Source: Lachnospiraceae bacterium (GTDB taxonomy: Bacteria; Bacillota; Clostridia; Lachnospirales; Lachnospiraceae). Taken from it: 64,000 nt of DNA. Positions 18,596 to 27,029 of the stretch are shown here, in pieces. The position numbers and the translations under genes are program-made. The notes under the pieces were generated by a model. The model searched no databases, was not told where the DNA came from, and saw only the letters and a list, made by a program, of their open reading frames with translations. Within the stretch, counting starts at the first letter, position 1; each line of letters starts with the position of its first letter. The stretch is taken from contig JAFYBE010000118.1 of NCBI GenBank assembly GCA_017540355.1, positions 1 through 64,000 on the forward strand, given 5' to 3'.

Positions 18596-18892
18596 TTATT
18601 CTATGGTAAGGATATCCGAAAATCCTGTCACATCAAATATCTCCATAATATCCTCTGATGCGTTGTGTATAACCATCTTGCCCTGCTTATTCATTGTCTT
18701 CTGTGCCTGAAGAAGCACTCTTAAACCTGCGCTGGATATATACTCAAGATCTTTGATATCGAATTCAAGCGCCGTAACTCCATCGAGTTCTCCCTTAAGC
18801 TTTCCTTCAAGTTCCGGTGATGTGGTTGTATCAAGTCTTCCCTCTATGGAAAGCTTAAGTTCACCGCCGTTTTTATTCATCTCAATAGTCAT
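18596..18892 (-). CDS. STAS domain anti-sigma antagonist (RsbV/SpoIIAA-like)
   Basis: A 98-aa STAS domain protein. The phosphorylatable serine motif is YISSAGLRVLL near residue 57, and the fold spans the whole protein. Such proteins bind the RsbW-type kinase when unphosphorylated and release its partner; SpoIIE-type phosphatases reactivate them. All three partners lie in this run. AAGGAGG precedes the ATG. A second STAS protein with the same SSAGLR motif is encoded at 51365-51664, in the unit that carries the VirD4-like gene. Confidence 0.9.
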   Translation of the reverse strand: MTIEMNKNGGELKLSIEGRLDTTTSPELEGKLKGELDGVTALEFDIKDLEYISSAGLRVLLQAQKTMNKQGKMVIHNASEDIMEIFDVTGFSDILTIE

Positions 18893-18967
18893 CTTTTACC
18901 TCCTTGAATAACCATTTGATTTCCGTTATACACTTTCAAATATAATATCATATATGCCCTGCATATT

Positions 18968-21133
18968 CTATCCGTAATACTTAAGGCACATCATCGTAAT
19001 ATCGTCAAACTGCTCGGCGCCCTCACAGAATTCCTCAACACCCGCGGCAACGCGTTCGCACACGTCTCTGCAGGAGCCCTCGTCTTTTACATTAAGGACA
19101 TTAAGCATTCCTTCCGTACCGAACATGGCATTATCCAGATTGGTTGCCTCAGGCACACCGTCCGTATATACAAAGAGTGAGTCACCCTTCTTAAGTTCAA
19201 ACTCATGCTCTCTGTATATCATGTCCTCCATCGTCGCAACGGCAGGCGAGTGCTTATATTTTATCACCTCGTATTCACCGTCCACATGCTTAAGGATAGG
19301 GTGCTCATGTCCCGCATTGGATGCGATACCTTTACCCGTACTTATCTCAAGGATTGCAAGCCAGACGGTTACAAAAAGCTCAGACTCATTGCCCTTGCAC
19401 AGTTCGTTATTGACATGCGCCAGTATCTCCGAAGGAGTACCGCCCATCATAGCCCTGTTTTTAATAAGGGTCTTGGCTATTACCATAAACAGAGCCGCAG
19501 GAACACCTTTTCCCGATACATCGGCCATAACCATGGCCAGATGATTGTCATCAGTCATGAAGAAATCATAGAAGTCTCCGCCCACCTCTTTGGCCGGCTT
19601 CATGGACGCATATAAATCAAACTCAGACCTCTCCGGGAAAGGCGGGAATATGCGCGGCAGCATATCGGCCTGAATCTGCGTTGCTATATTAAGCTCTGCG
19701 CTTATTCTCTCCTTTTCTGCCGTGATATGAGTTATCTCATTGATATAGCTTTTGGTTCTGTTGGTAAGACCCAAAAAGGCATCTGCCAAAACCTCTATCT
19801 CATCTGCCGTGTAATATGCTTTCTCTTTGACAAAATCGAGTTCTCCGCCCTGAATCTTTGATACGCTGTCTGCCATGACATTAAGCGGACGAACTATCTT
19901 CTTTGAAAGAATGTGTCCGTTCGCCACGGCAATGATAACGACAAGTGCAAGAATCAAAAGCATGCTGATTCTGGTCTTTTCGATATTGTCATTATATACG
20001 GTCGCAGATTCATCCGCTATTTCTCTGTAGTTCTTTTCAAGCATGGATGTCGGCAGGCTTACGGTATCATTATCCACAGCCGAAATTACAGCCCAGCCGA
20101 CAGTCGGTGACGGCGCACCGCACATGTAATACACGGTATCGTCAATCTCGACTTTTTTAATTCCCGTAGGCTTTGTTAGAGCCTCATCTATAAGTTCGGC
20201 CAGATCCGAGTAACCGGCCTTTCTTATATCCACATCCTCATCCTGTGCATGTACGGCGAAAATGCCCACAGTCTTCGGCGACATTATCACATGACCGTTT
20301 TCATTGACTGCGAAAATAAAACCGCCGTTTTTATCCGATTCGTTAACAGCCTGAATCATCGAATCAACAAAGAGATCCGCACCCACAACCGCCTTGAGTT
20401 CTCCGTTGTGATCATAGACCGGACAGGATACTACAACTCCATATTCTCCCGTATACTTATCGGGAATTATATCTGTAAAATAGACATCCTTTTTTTCTAC
20501 TGCTCCCGAATACCAAGGTCTGCTCCTTGCGGGATACTTTATGACACTTCCGTCATCTGCAACTTTTATCTCCGGTCTTGCATCCGCAAACAAAGTGACG
20601 CCTGTCTCTGTTGATACATAGCATGCATCCAGAATCGACCTTTCGTATACCGATGTCAGCATGTCGGCCAGATTACCCAAAAGTCCGACTTCATCAGCTA
20701 TGTCATAGTCCGTAGGATCAACACCGTCGTCATAAATAAGCTGTGCGCATGTCGTCCCTTTTTGACACAAATCAGGAGTCTTAACCACTATCCTGTGGTT
20801 GATATCGGGCGAATCATAGAGCTTGGCCGTATAATCCGCAACCATTAATACGGCCGCCTTTGCGCTTGAAAAGTATCTGTCGGCTATCTCCGCATCCAGT
20901 TCCGTGGTCTTGCACAAATTCTCATCGATTATCGTCTCCATCGTCGCATCGGATATTCCCGTCATGGACTCTATCTGTGCTTCATTGGCATCTTTGACAA
21001 GTTCGGAAAGCTTCTTGGATTGGATTCCGAGCGCAACCGTATATACCGTAAGTATCAGCAATACGGTTCCTGCCACGAGGTTAAATATTTTACTGGATAT
21101 TCCGCCTATTACAAAATTCTTAAATTTCCTCAT
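18968..21133 (-). CDS. Membrane SpoIIE/RsbU phosphatase with Cache sensor
   Basis: A 721-aa protein. A membrane helix near residues 12-32 is followed by a large extracellular dCache-like domain (FADARPEIKVADDG, RSRPWYSGAVEKKDVYFTD, VVGADLFVDSM), a second helix near 395, a HAMP region and a short coiled coil (ITAEKERISAELNIATQIQ). The C-terminal PP2C/SpoIIE phosphatase has EVGGDFYDFF, MADVSGKGVPAALFM and FVYTDGVPEATN, with the metal-binding aspartates present. It should dephosphorylate a STAS antagonist in response to an extracellular ligand. The PWYSGA motif is typical of small-molecule-binding dCache domains. The ribosome binding site is weak. Confidence 0.88.
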   Translation of the reverse strand: MRKFKNFVIGGISSKIFNLVAGTVLLILTVYTVALGIQSKKLSELVKDANEAQIESMTGISDATMETIIDENLCKTTELDAEIADRYFSSAKAAVLMVADYTAKLYDSPDINHRIVVKTPDLCQKGTTCAQLIYDDGVDPTDYDIADEVGLLGNLADMLTSVYERSILDACYVSTETGVTLFADARPEIKVADDGSVIKYPARSRPWYSGAVEKKDVYFTDIIPDKYTGEYGVVVSCPVYDHNGELKAVVGADLFVDSMIQAVNESDKNGGFIFAVNENGHVIMSPKTVGIFAVHAQDEDVDIRKAGYSDLAELIDEALTKPTGIKKVEIDDTVYYMCGAPSPTVGWAVISAVDNDTVSLPTSMLEKNYREIADESATVYNDNIEKTRISMLLILALVVIIAVANGHILSKKIVRPLNVMADSVSKIQGGELDFVKEKAYYTADEIEVLADAFLGLTNRTKSYINEITHITAEKERISAELNIATQIQADMLPRIFPPFPERSEFDLYASMKPAKEVGGDFYDFFMTDDNHLAMVMADVSGKGVPAALFMVIAKTLIKNRAMMGGTPSEILAHVNNELCKGNESELFVTVWLAILEISTGKGIASNAGHEHPILKHVDGEYEVIKYKHSPAVATMEDMIYREHEFELKKGDSLFVYTDGVPEATNLDNAMFGTEGMLNVLNVKDEGSCRDVCERVAAGVEEFCEGAEQFDDITMMCLKYYG

Positions 21134-21171
21134 TATTCATCACTGTCCCGTATACGGTGTTCCCCTCATAA

Positions 21172-21939
21172 TCATACACCGTGGTATCTCATTCTCATAT
21201 ACATTGCCAGCACGGCAAGTCCCACGGTATCCATCACATGGAATATCACGGATGACCATACGATGCCGATGGTATCTCCCATAACGGCAACGGAAGCCAT
21301 TCCAATACTCGTACTTGATATTAAGAACAAAACGGCAATTATGTATGCAATGATTTTAAGCACTTTATCATCGAGGAAAATGGCCGTAACTATTATACCG
21401 AGCAATAAAGCCACAAGCATTCCCTGATACTTGAATCCGTGCGTAAGATTGTATATGAAAGCATAACGAACACTCGAATCAACACTTCCGTTATCCACGG
21501 CAAGACTGAGTACGCCTAAAAAATACGTATATAACGATGATGATATATCGTACATAAGCTGGGCTCCGACCAAAATCGAGAACCATATGCGCAAAAGCTT
21601 GCGAATTACTTCAGCAGTTAATGCCGAGTTATTCTCGCCGAACGCCTCTTCCTGCAACTGTGCCATATCCTTGCGGTCTTCGCTCGGAATAACGGACACG
21701 TATGTATTTACCTTTTTAAGTGAATACATAAAAACTGTCGCCGTAAGTATCAGTATGAATATTGATATTCCGTTCTGGAATCTGTATGCCGCAAGATCAT
21801 CCACATTAAAGTGCGATTGAAGCAGCCCCATTCGCACAAGAAGTCGAATGATGCCGGATGAACCCAGTTCAACCAGCCTTAATATGGCTGCAGCAAATAT
21901 GGTATTGGATAAGATGTGCTTTTTAGGACTTAAAAACAT
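21172..21939 (-). CDS. Multi-spanning membrane protein, unknown
   Basis: A 255-aa integral membrane protein with six or seven hydrophobic helices and a cytoplasmic charged loop near residues 75-110. I do not recognise the family. It lies between the two SpoIIE phosphatase genes with gaps of 30 and 38 bases, so it is probably part of the same signalling unit, perhaps as a sensor partner of one of the phosphatases; that is inference from position only. Confidence 0.6.
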   Translation of the reverse strand: MFLSPKKHILSNTIFAAAILRLVELGSSGIIRLLVRMGLLQSHFNVDDLAAYRFQNGISIFILILTATVFMYSLKKVNTYVSVIPSEDRKDMAQLQEEAFGENNSALTAEVIRKLLRIWFSILVGAQLMYDISSSLYTYFLGVLSLAVDNGSVDSSVRYAFIYNLTHGFKYQGMLVALLLGIIVTAIFLDDKVLKIIAYIIAVLFLISSTSIGMASVAVMGDTIGIVWSSVIFHVMDTVGLAVLAMYMRMRYHGV

Positions 21940-21969
21940 CGTTAAACCTCAAGCGAATCAATGCCTGCT

Positions 21970-23790
21970 TTACTCTTCGGTTCCGTGATATTTCACACAA
22001 AGCATTGTAAGGTCATCAAAACTCGGTGCACCCGCAACAAATTCACCCACATCATGCATTATATTGGCAAGAAGAGCTTCAGGGGAAGCATCTGCATCTT
22101 TATTAAGTGCGTCAACCATCCTTTCAAGACCGAACATCTCATTGTCCGCTCTTGTTGCCTCAGGAACACCGTCCGTATATACAAAGATTGTATCGCCCTT
22201 ATCAAGTGTCAGTTCGTATTCCGTATATTCTATATCTTCGGCCAGACCCGCAACCATTCCGTGCTTGTCTTTAAGCAGAGTAAATTCACCATCCGCTTTT
22301 CTTACTGCAGGATATTCATGTCCTGCATTGGCCGCCGTCAGTTTTCCGGTACTTATCTCCAATATGCCTATCCATATCGTAACGAACATTCCCTCTTCGT
22401 TATTCTCACACAGCATATTGTTGACTGTTTCAAGTATCTCCTTTGGTGAACCCATCTCCAGCATTCTGCCCTTAAGCAGGGTCTTGCTTACGGTCATAAA
22501 GAGCGCAGCCGGCACACCCTTACCGGATACGTCGGCTATCACAAGGCCCAGATGATCATCATCTATAAGGAAAAAATCATAGAGATCACCGCCCACCTCT
22601 TTGGCCGGTGTCATCGATGCGTAAATATCAAATTCTTTTCTGTCAGGGAAGGCAGGAAAGATACTCGGGAGCATATTTGCCTGAATCTGCCTGGCAACAT
22701 CAAGCTCCGCACCTATTCTCTCCTTTTCTGCAGTAACGGCTTTGACCTCCCCGACATATCTGTCAAGTTCCGTAAGCATAGATGAAAAACTTTCAGAGAG
22801 TTCTTCTATTTCGTTGTTTGAATTAATCTTGGCCAATTCGTTTGTTGCTTTTTCGACATCCTTATCAGCCTCATACATCCTTATGACCTTCTTCTGATTA
22901 TTAATCGGATAATGAACATATTTCCTGATAAGACGTCTGGTCCATAACAATATAAGAGCCAAAAGCATAGCCTGTGCCACAATAAGCAATATTGAAAAGG
23001 CAATAATTTCCTTAATAATATTACGCCATTCCAGGGAAATTCCGACTACAGCCAAGAATTCTCCGTCTGCGGTCACCGGCACAAAGGTGTGAACAGACTC
23101 GGCTTTGAGATTTTCACCAAATGAAAGCTCCATGCTCGGTGCTATCTTACCGGTCGCCAGAACATAATCCAAGGCAGGAGCATCTCCCTCTTTATATGTT
23201 TTCACAGTTCCGAGTTCGAACAGTTCTCCGCCCTGGCTTATTCTTTTTTCATCATGACGGGTTCCCGTCAAAAGGTATATCGAATTATTGTTTTCATCCG
23301 GTTTAGTGAAAACATACAGATATTTCGGTTCATAGATATTCTTCATCTTGTCCATGACACCGCTCATACGGCCATAACATATCTCAGCAAAAAGCTTCTG
23401 TTCATCGGCATTGAATGCATAAGCCTCTTCACTTGTTATCCTGTATAAGTCATCATTAATACGGGTACTCTCATAAAAATCAATTTCTTTGGCTCTGATC
23501 GAATCACTGTCATAATCCAGATCCATATCCTCATAGTTATTAACCCAGTAATCGATTAAGAACGTAAGTGATCTGTAACTCTTCATCTCAAGAGCGCATA
23601 CTGTCGTTAGCATCACAGCACTTTCGTAACGCTCATCCATATGCCTTTTTATATTATAGGCAAAAAGCGCCAGCGAATTAAAAAAAATGATAAATACAAT
23701 AAAGATTATAAGAGGTCTGCTTATCTGACTGAGTATCCTCTTTTTTACAGTCTCATTCTTTTCCTGTGAATCGGCTGTGGACTTTATCAT
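21970..23790 (-). CDS. Membrane SpoIIE/RsbU phosphatase, second copy
   Basis: A 606-aa protein with a helix near residues 25-50, an extracellular domain of about 210 residues (a single Cache-like domain, ending in FVPVTADGEFLAVVGIS), a second helix near 265-290, a HAMP-like linker, coiled coil (VTAEKERIGAELDVARQIQ) and a PP2C/SpoIIE domain with EVGGDLYDFF, IADVSGKGVPAALFM, FVYTDGVPEATR and SFDDLTML. The catalytic half is close to that of the 721-aa paralogue, but the sensor differs, so two inputs may feed one STAS protein. AGGAGATT precedes the ATG. It starts 53 bases after the 1055-aa secretion-region gene, in the same direction and without an evident terminator. Confidence 0.87.
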   Translation of the reverse strand: MIKSTADSQEKNETVKKRILSQISRPLIIFIVFIIFFNSLALFAYNIKRHMDERYESAVMLTTVCALEMKSYRSLTFLIDYWVNNYEDMDLDYDSDSIRAKEIDFYESTRINDDLYRITSEEAYAFNADEQKLFAEICYGRMSGVMDKMKNIYEPKYLYVFTKPDENNNSIYLLTGTRHDEKRISQGGELFELGTVKTYKEGDAPALDYVLATGKIAPSMELSFGENLKAESVHTFVPVTADGEFLAVVGISLEWRNIIKEIIAFSILLIVAQAMLLALILLWTRRLIRKYVHYPINNQKKVIRMYEADKDVEKATNELAKINSNNEIEELSESFSSMLTELDRYVGEVKAVTAEKERIGAELDVARQIQANMLPSIFPAFPDRKEFDIYASMTPAKEVGGDLYDFFLIDDDHLGLVIADVSGKGVPAALFMTVSKTLLKGRMLEMGSPKEILETVNNMLCENNEEGMFVTIWIGILEISTGKLTAANAGHEYPAVRKADGEFTLLKDKHGMVAGLAEDIEYTEYELTLDKGDTIFVYTDGVPEATRADNEMFGLERMVDALNKDADASPEALLANIMHDVGEFVAGAPSFDDLTMLCVKYHGTEE

Positions 23791-23843
23791 CCGACAATCT
23801 CCTGTGTTCTGCTTACTGATATATTTAACCCTTTTACACTTAA

Positions 23844-26800
23844 TTAACCGATGGAATTGCTTCTCTGTACCGTTTCGGTTCCTTTTTGTTTTTCAGCACC
23901 CGCAGCTTGTACCGCAGTCTTACGTCCTTTCAAAGTATCCGAAGTTCTCTCCGGGGTACCGGTTTTTTTCTTAAGACCGTCAAGATTAATTTCACTAACC
24001 TGCCCTTCAGCCTGCCCCCCTGCCGCATGGGTGCTTCCGGCCTGGGCATTTCTTGCTCTTACTTCTGCAAATCTTGCTTCTTTAGCCTGCTTTTGGGCAG
24101 CTGCAGTATCTGCTTTCTGTCTGTCTTCCGTCTCAAGTGCTCCGTGCTTTTCGGCATATATACCTTTGTATACTCCCTCTGCGCGGCTATTCATCTGCTC
24201 CATGAAGCTATCCTCGCATTCATCGAAAGCATCAACCACTTCTTCCTCTGTAAGATCCTGCGATTTCATCTCATCTCTAAAGATTTCATTGCGATCGTCA
24301 TACATTTGCCTATCTTCGGCACTTAAGCTTTCCAGTCTTTCCTGAATACCTTTTTGAAACCAAACTCTTAACTTGGCTTCATCAACGATTTGCTCCTCTA
24401 TAAGTTTGGGAGACTTGCCTGAATTCTTAAGCTCGTTGTTAAATCTGCGCACTCTGTAATCTCTTACCGCATCCTCACACAACGAATTCAGGATTCCCTC
24501 CGTCATCTGTGCTCTGCTGATTTTTTCTCCAAACAAATTGCCGTTTTTAACGTCTTTTACACAATCGAGAAGCGTATCTACAGAATACTTTCCGAGGTCC
24601 TTGAAAAACTCCATGGTTTTTTTCGGATCAAGTTTATCATTACTTCCCTCTCGAACAAATGCGGCGTCTTTAAGCATTTCACCCGCAAGCGACTTGAATC
24701 CCGAGTCTTCGGATACCCTTGAAGCACAATATAAAGAAGTCACTGAGTCCATACGCTTCGTAAGATCGTTCTTTTCATCCCTTATAAATCCGACAACCTC
24801 TTCTCTTGCAAGTGAACCGGCGCGCCTGTCGTTATACTCCTTTTGGACGGCGCTTTGATCTACGGGCTGTACATTTCTTGTCTCAGTTCTTAATCCTTCG
24901 TATTTATCCGCGATTGCAAGTTCTTTCTTAAGACCGACTCTTAATGTCTCCGCCTCTTTATACAGATCCTTTGCTCCTTTAAATCTGTCTCTTCCTGCAA
25001 ATGTCCATTTAAAGCCTTTCTTAGCCTCTACGTATTCGGCTGCCAGATCCGAACAGGTCTTGGCCTCACCCATCACAGCCCTTGCCTTTGCATTCCATTC
25101 ATCCGGGTTTTTCTTCTTATCTATGCCGTCAAGTTCGTTTTTAAGATTCTTAAGCCTTTCAGCGGATTCTCTGCAAAGACGGTGTTCTGTAGTCTCTTTT
25201 CCAACAAGCCTTGAAGTGTTGAATTTATTTAATGCATCATCAAGGTTTGTCCTTCCTTCACTGCCGTTGTACAACTGCTGCTTACTTATTGCTTCGTCTG
25301 TAAGCACTCCTTTTCTCTCTGCTGCAGCTATCTTATTGTCAAAAAAAGCTTTGTTCGCATCTACCCATTTACGTAACGGATCGTGGTGATTAAGGGCATC
25401 AGCCTTATTCTTGCCGTCCAGGGCTATTTTGGCATCTGTCTCAGCATCTGCGAGTCTTTTTAACGAAGCCATTGAATCAGCCACTTCCTTGGGGCTTGAC
25501 TGACTCTCCTTATCACATAATCTGATGGTATTATCCAGTGCATCCTTAAGCTCTTTGCTGTAATACGATGAATGAGCATTCTTAAAGTCTTTTAAACTTT
25601 CTCCGATCTCTACTCTGTTATCATCAACACTCTGCAGATAATCCAAATATTCACCGTGAAGTTTTTCATAAAGCTGCCTTCCGGTGTCCGTCATTTGTTC
25701 GGTAAGTTTTACGGCATCCGCAACATATATGGCAGTTTTGAATTCTCCTGCCGCCCGATTCGCATCATCTTCAAGTCGCCGCTTCTCTGCATCGTCATAT
25801 TCTGCAGGGACCTGCTTTTTCACCGGATTAAGTGCAAACCTATTATTCTCCGACGCAAGCCTTTCTGCTGCCCTTCTTAATTCCGACTTATATGCATTGA
25901 CCTCAGGTTCCGAAGCTCCCTCCTGCGGAAGATTGGTAAGCTTATCCTCAAGAGTTGTCAACGCATCTTCAAATTCCTGCGGATAATCAAAAAACTTCCT
26001 GCTGTCTTCCATCAGAGTCTTTTGTTTATTGAAACGTTCCAAAAGAGTAAGATATTCCGAGAATCCTTCAACGGGCATTGCACTCTTAAGATATGTCTCC
26101 AGATTATTGAGGGTTCTAAGGTCACCTATGTATCCTCTTACCTCATGAAATATTCCATCCACGGCTTGTGCTTCTCTGCCGTCAAACATCCTGTGGATTA
26201 CCGGATCTTTGGTATCAACATGAGTTATTCTTGCAATCTCATTCTTTAGATTTACAACTTCACCTAATAGCTTATGTCTTAGTATACTCTGTTGCCCGGT
26301 TGTTGCGGGGCGCTCTGCCCCGATAGTATTTTTAACGTCATCAAGTGCGTCAACATATGAAAATGCAGCCCTGTTAACCTTGTCAATGCCTACTTTTCTC
26401 ATTGACTCCTGAATCTCCTGCTCCGTATATGCCGCCCTGTCAGAATCCGCATTGGGAGAAAAGAATAACATTGCGTTATCAGGTGCAAGATTCGCCTTTA
26501 CTGCGTCACTTATGATCGGAGTAAAGCCGTAATTGCCGGACTTGTTCATAATACCACAAGCCGGAAACTCATCGCTGTATGATTTATTAAAAGGAGTAGC
26601 GTAAAACTCCCTGTTCTTAATTTTGTTTACATTCCATTGTGCATAGTCAAGAAAGAATCTCTGTACCGAACCGTCCGGATATCTTCCGGACGCAATAGCA
26701 TCATCGATTCTTCTTGAAAGCTCATTGAGTCTAAAATCGTAATCGCGCTCATTAAAGCATTCATCAGTATAAAACTCCCTCGGATCATTGGGGTCATAAA

Positions 26801-27011
26801 GAAAATTTGCGCTCGGAGCGGCTCCTGTAACATCAAATTCTCTCGGATCAACTCCATGTACATAAGCGGGACCGGGAAGATCATATGCCAGTTGGTGCAT
26901 AAGATCCCTTTCCGGTGTATTCGCAAACATAAGATATGCCCCGCCGAAAGTGGCTCCCAGACTAATGAAATCTCTCGCTCCTGCCGGTATATTTACATTT
27001 TTTCCTGGCAT
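23844..27011 (-). CDS. Large soluble helical protein, candidate secretion substrate
   Basis: A 1055-aa protein with no signal peptide or clear membrane helix. Most of it is predicted helical by composition (long charged stretches rich in Ala, Lys, Glu, Asp). The last 80 residues are low-complexity and basic/polar (KKKTGTPERTSDTLKGRKT, ending RSNSIG). I recognise no known domain. A TTG at 27026 would extend the frame, but GGAGGAG lies six bases before the ATG at 27011. It starts 18 bases after the repetitive 822-aa protein, in the unit led by the ECF-type promoter at 29586-29615. Its size, solubility and tail are compatible with a type IV substrate or an inner scaffold; this is inference. Confidence 0.6.
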   Translation of the reverse strand: MPGKNVNIPAGARDFISLGATFGGAYLMFANTPERDLMHQLAYDLPGPAYVHGVDPREFDVTGAAPSANFLYDPNDPREFYTDECFNERDYDFRLNELSRRIDDAIASGRYPDGSVQRFFLDYAQWNVNKIKNREFYATPFNKSYSDEFPACGIMNKSGNYGFTPIISDAVKANLAPDNAMLFFSPNADSDRAAYTEQEIQESMRKVGIDKVNRAAFSYVDALDDVKNTIGAERPATTGQQSILRHKLLGEVVNLKNEIARITHVDTKDPVIHRMFDGREAQAVDGIFHEVRGYIGDLRTLNNLETYLKSAMPVEGFSEYLTLLERFNKQKTLMEDSRKFFDYPQEFEDALTTLEDKLTNLPQEGASEPEVNAYKSELRRAAERLASENNRFALNPVKKQVPAEYDDAEKRRLEDDANRAAGEFKTAIYVADAVKLTEQMTDTGRQLYEKLHGEYLDYLQSVDDNRVEIGESLKDFKNAHSSYYSKELKDALDNTIRLCDKESQSSPKEVADSMASLKRLADAETDAKIALDGKNKADALNHHDPLRKWVDANKAFFDNKIAAAERKGVLTDEAISKQQLYNGSEGRTNLDDALNKFNTSRLVGKETTEHRLCRESAERLKNLKNELDGIDKKKNPDEWNAKARAVMGEAKTCSDLAAEYVEAKKGFKWTFAGRDRFKGAKDLYKEAETLRVGLKKELAIADKYEGLRTETRNVQPVDQSAVQKEYNDRRAGSLAREEVVGFIRDEKNDLTKRMDSVTSLYCASRVSEDSGFKSLAGEMLKDAAFVREGSNDKLDPKKTMEFFKDLGKYSVDTLLDCVKDVKNGNLFGEKISRAQMTEGILNSLCEDAVRDYRVRRFNNELKNSGKSPKLIEEQIVDEAKLRVWFQKGIQERLESLSAEDRQMYDDRNEIFRDEMKSQDLTEEEVVDAFDECEDSFMEQMNSRAEGVYKGIYAEKHGALETEDRQKADTAAAQKQAKEARFAEVRARNAQAGSTHAAGGQAEGQVSEINLDGLKKKTGTPERTSDTLKGRKTAVQAAGAEKQKGTETVQRSNSIG

Positions 27012-27029
27012 TTTCCGCTCCTCCAAATA

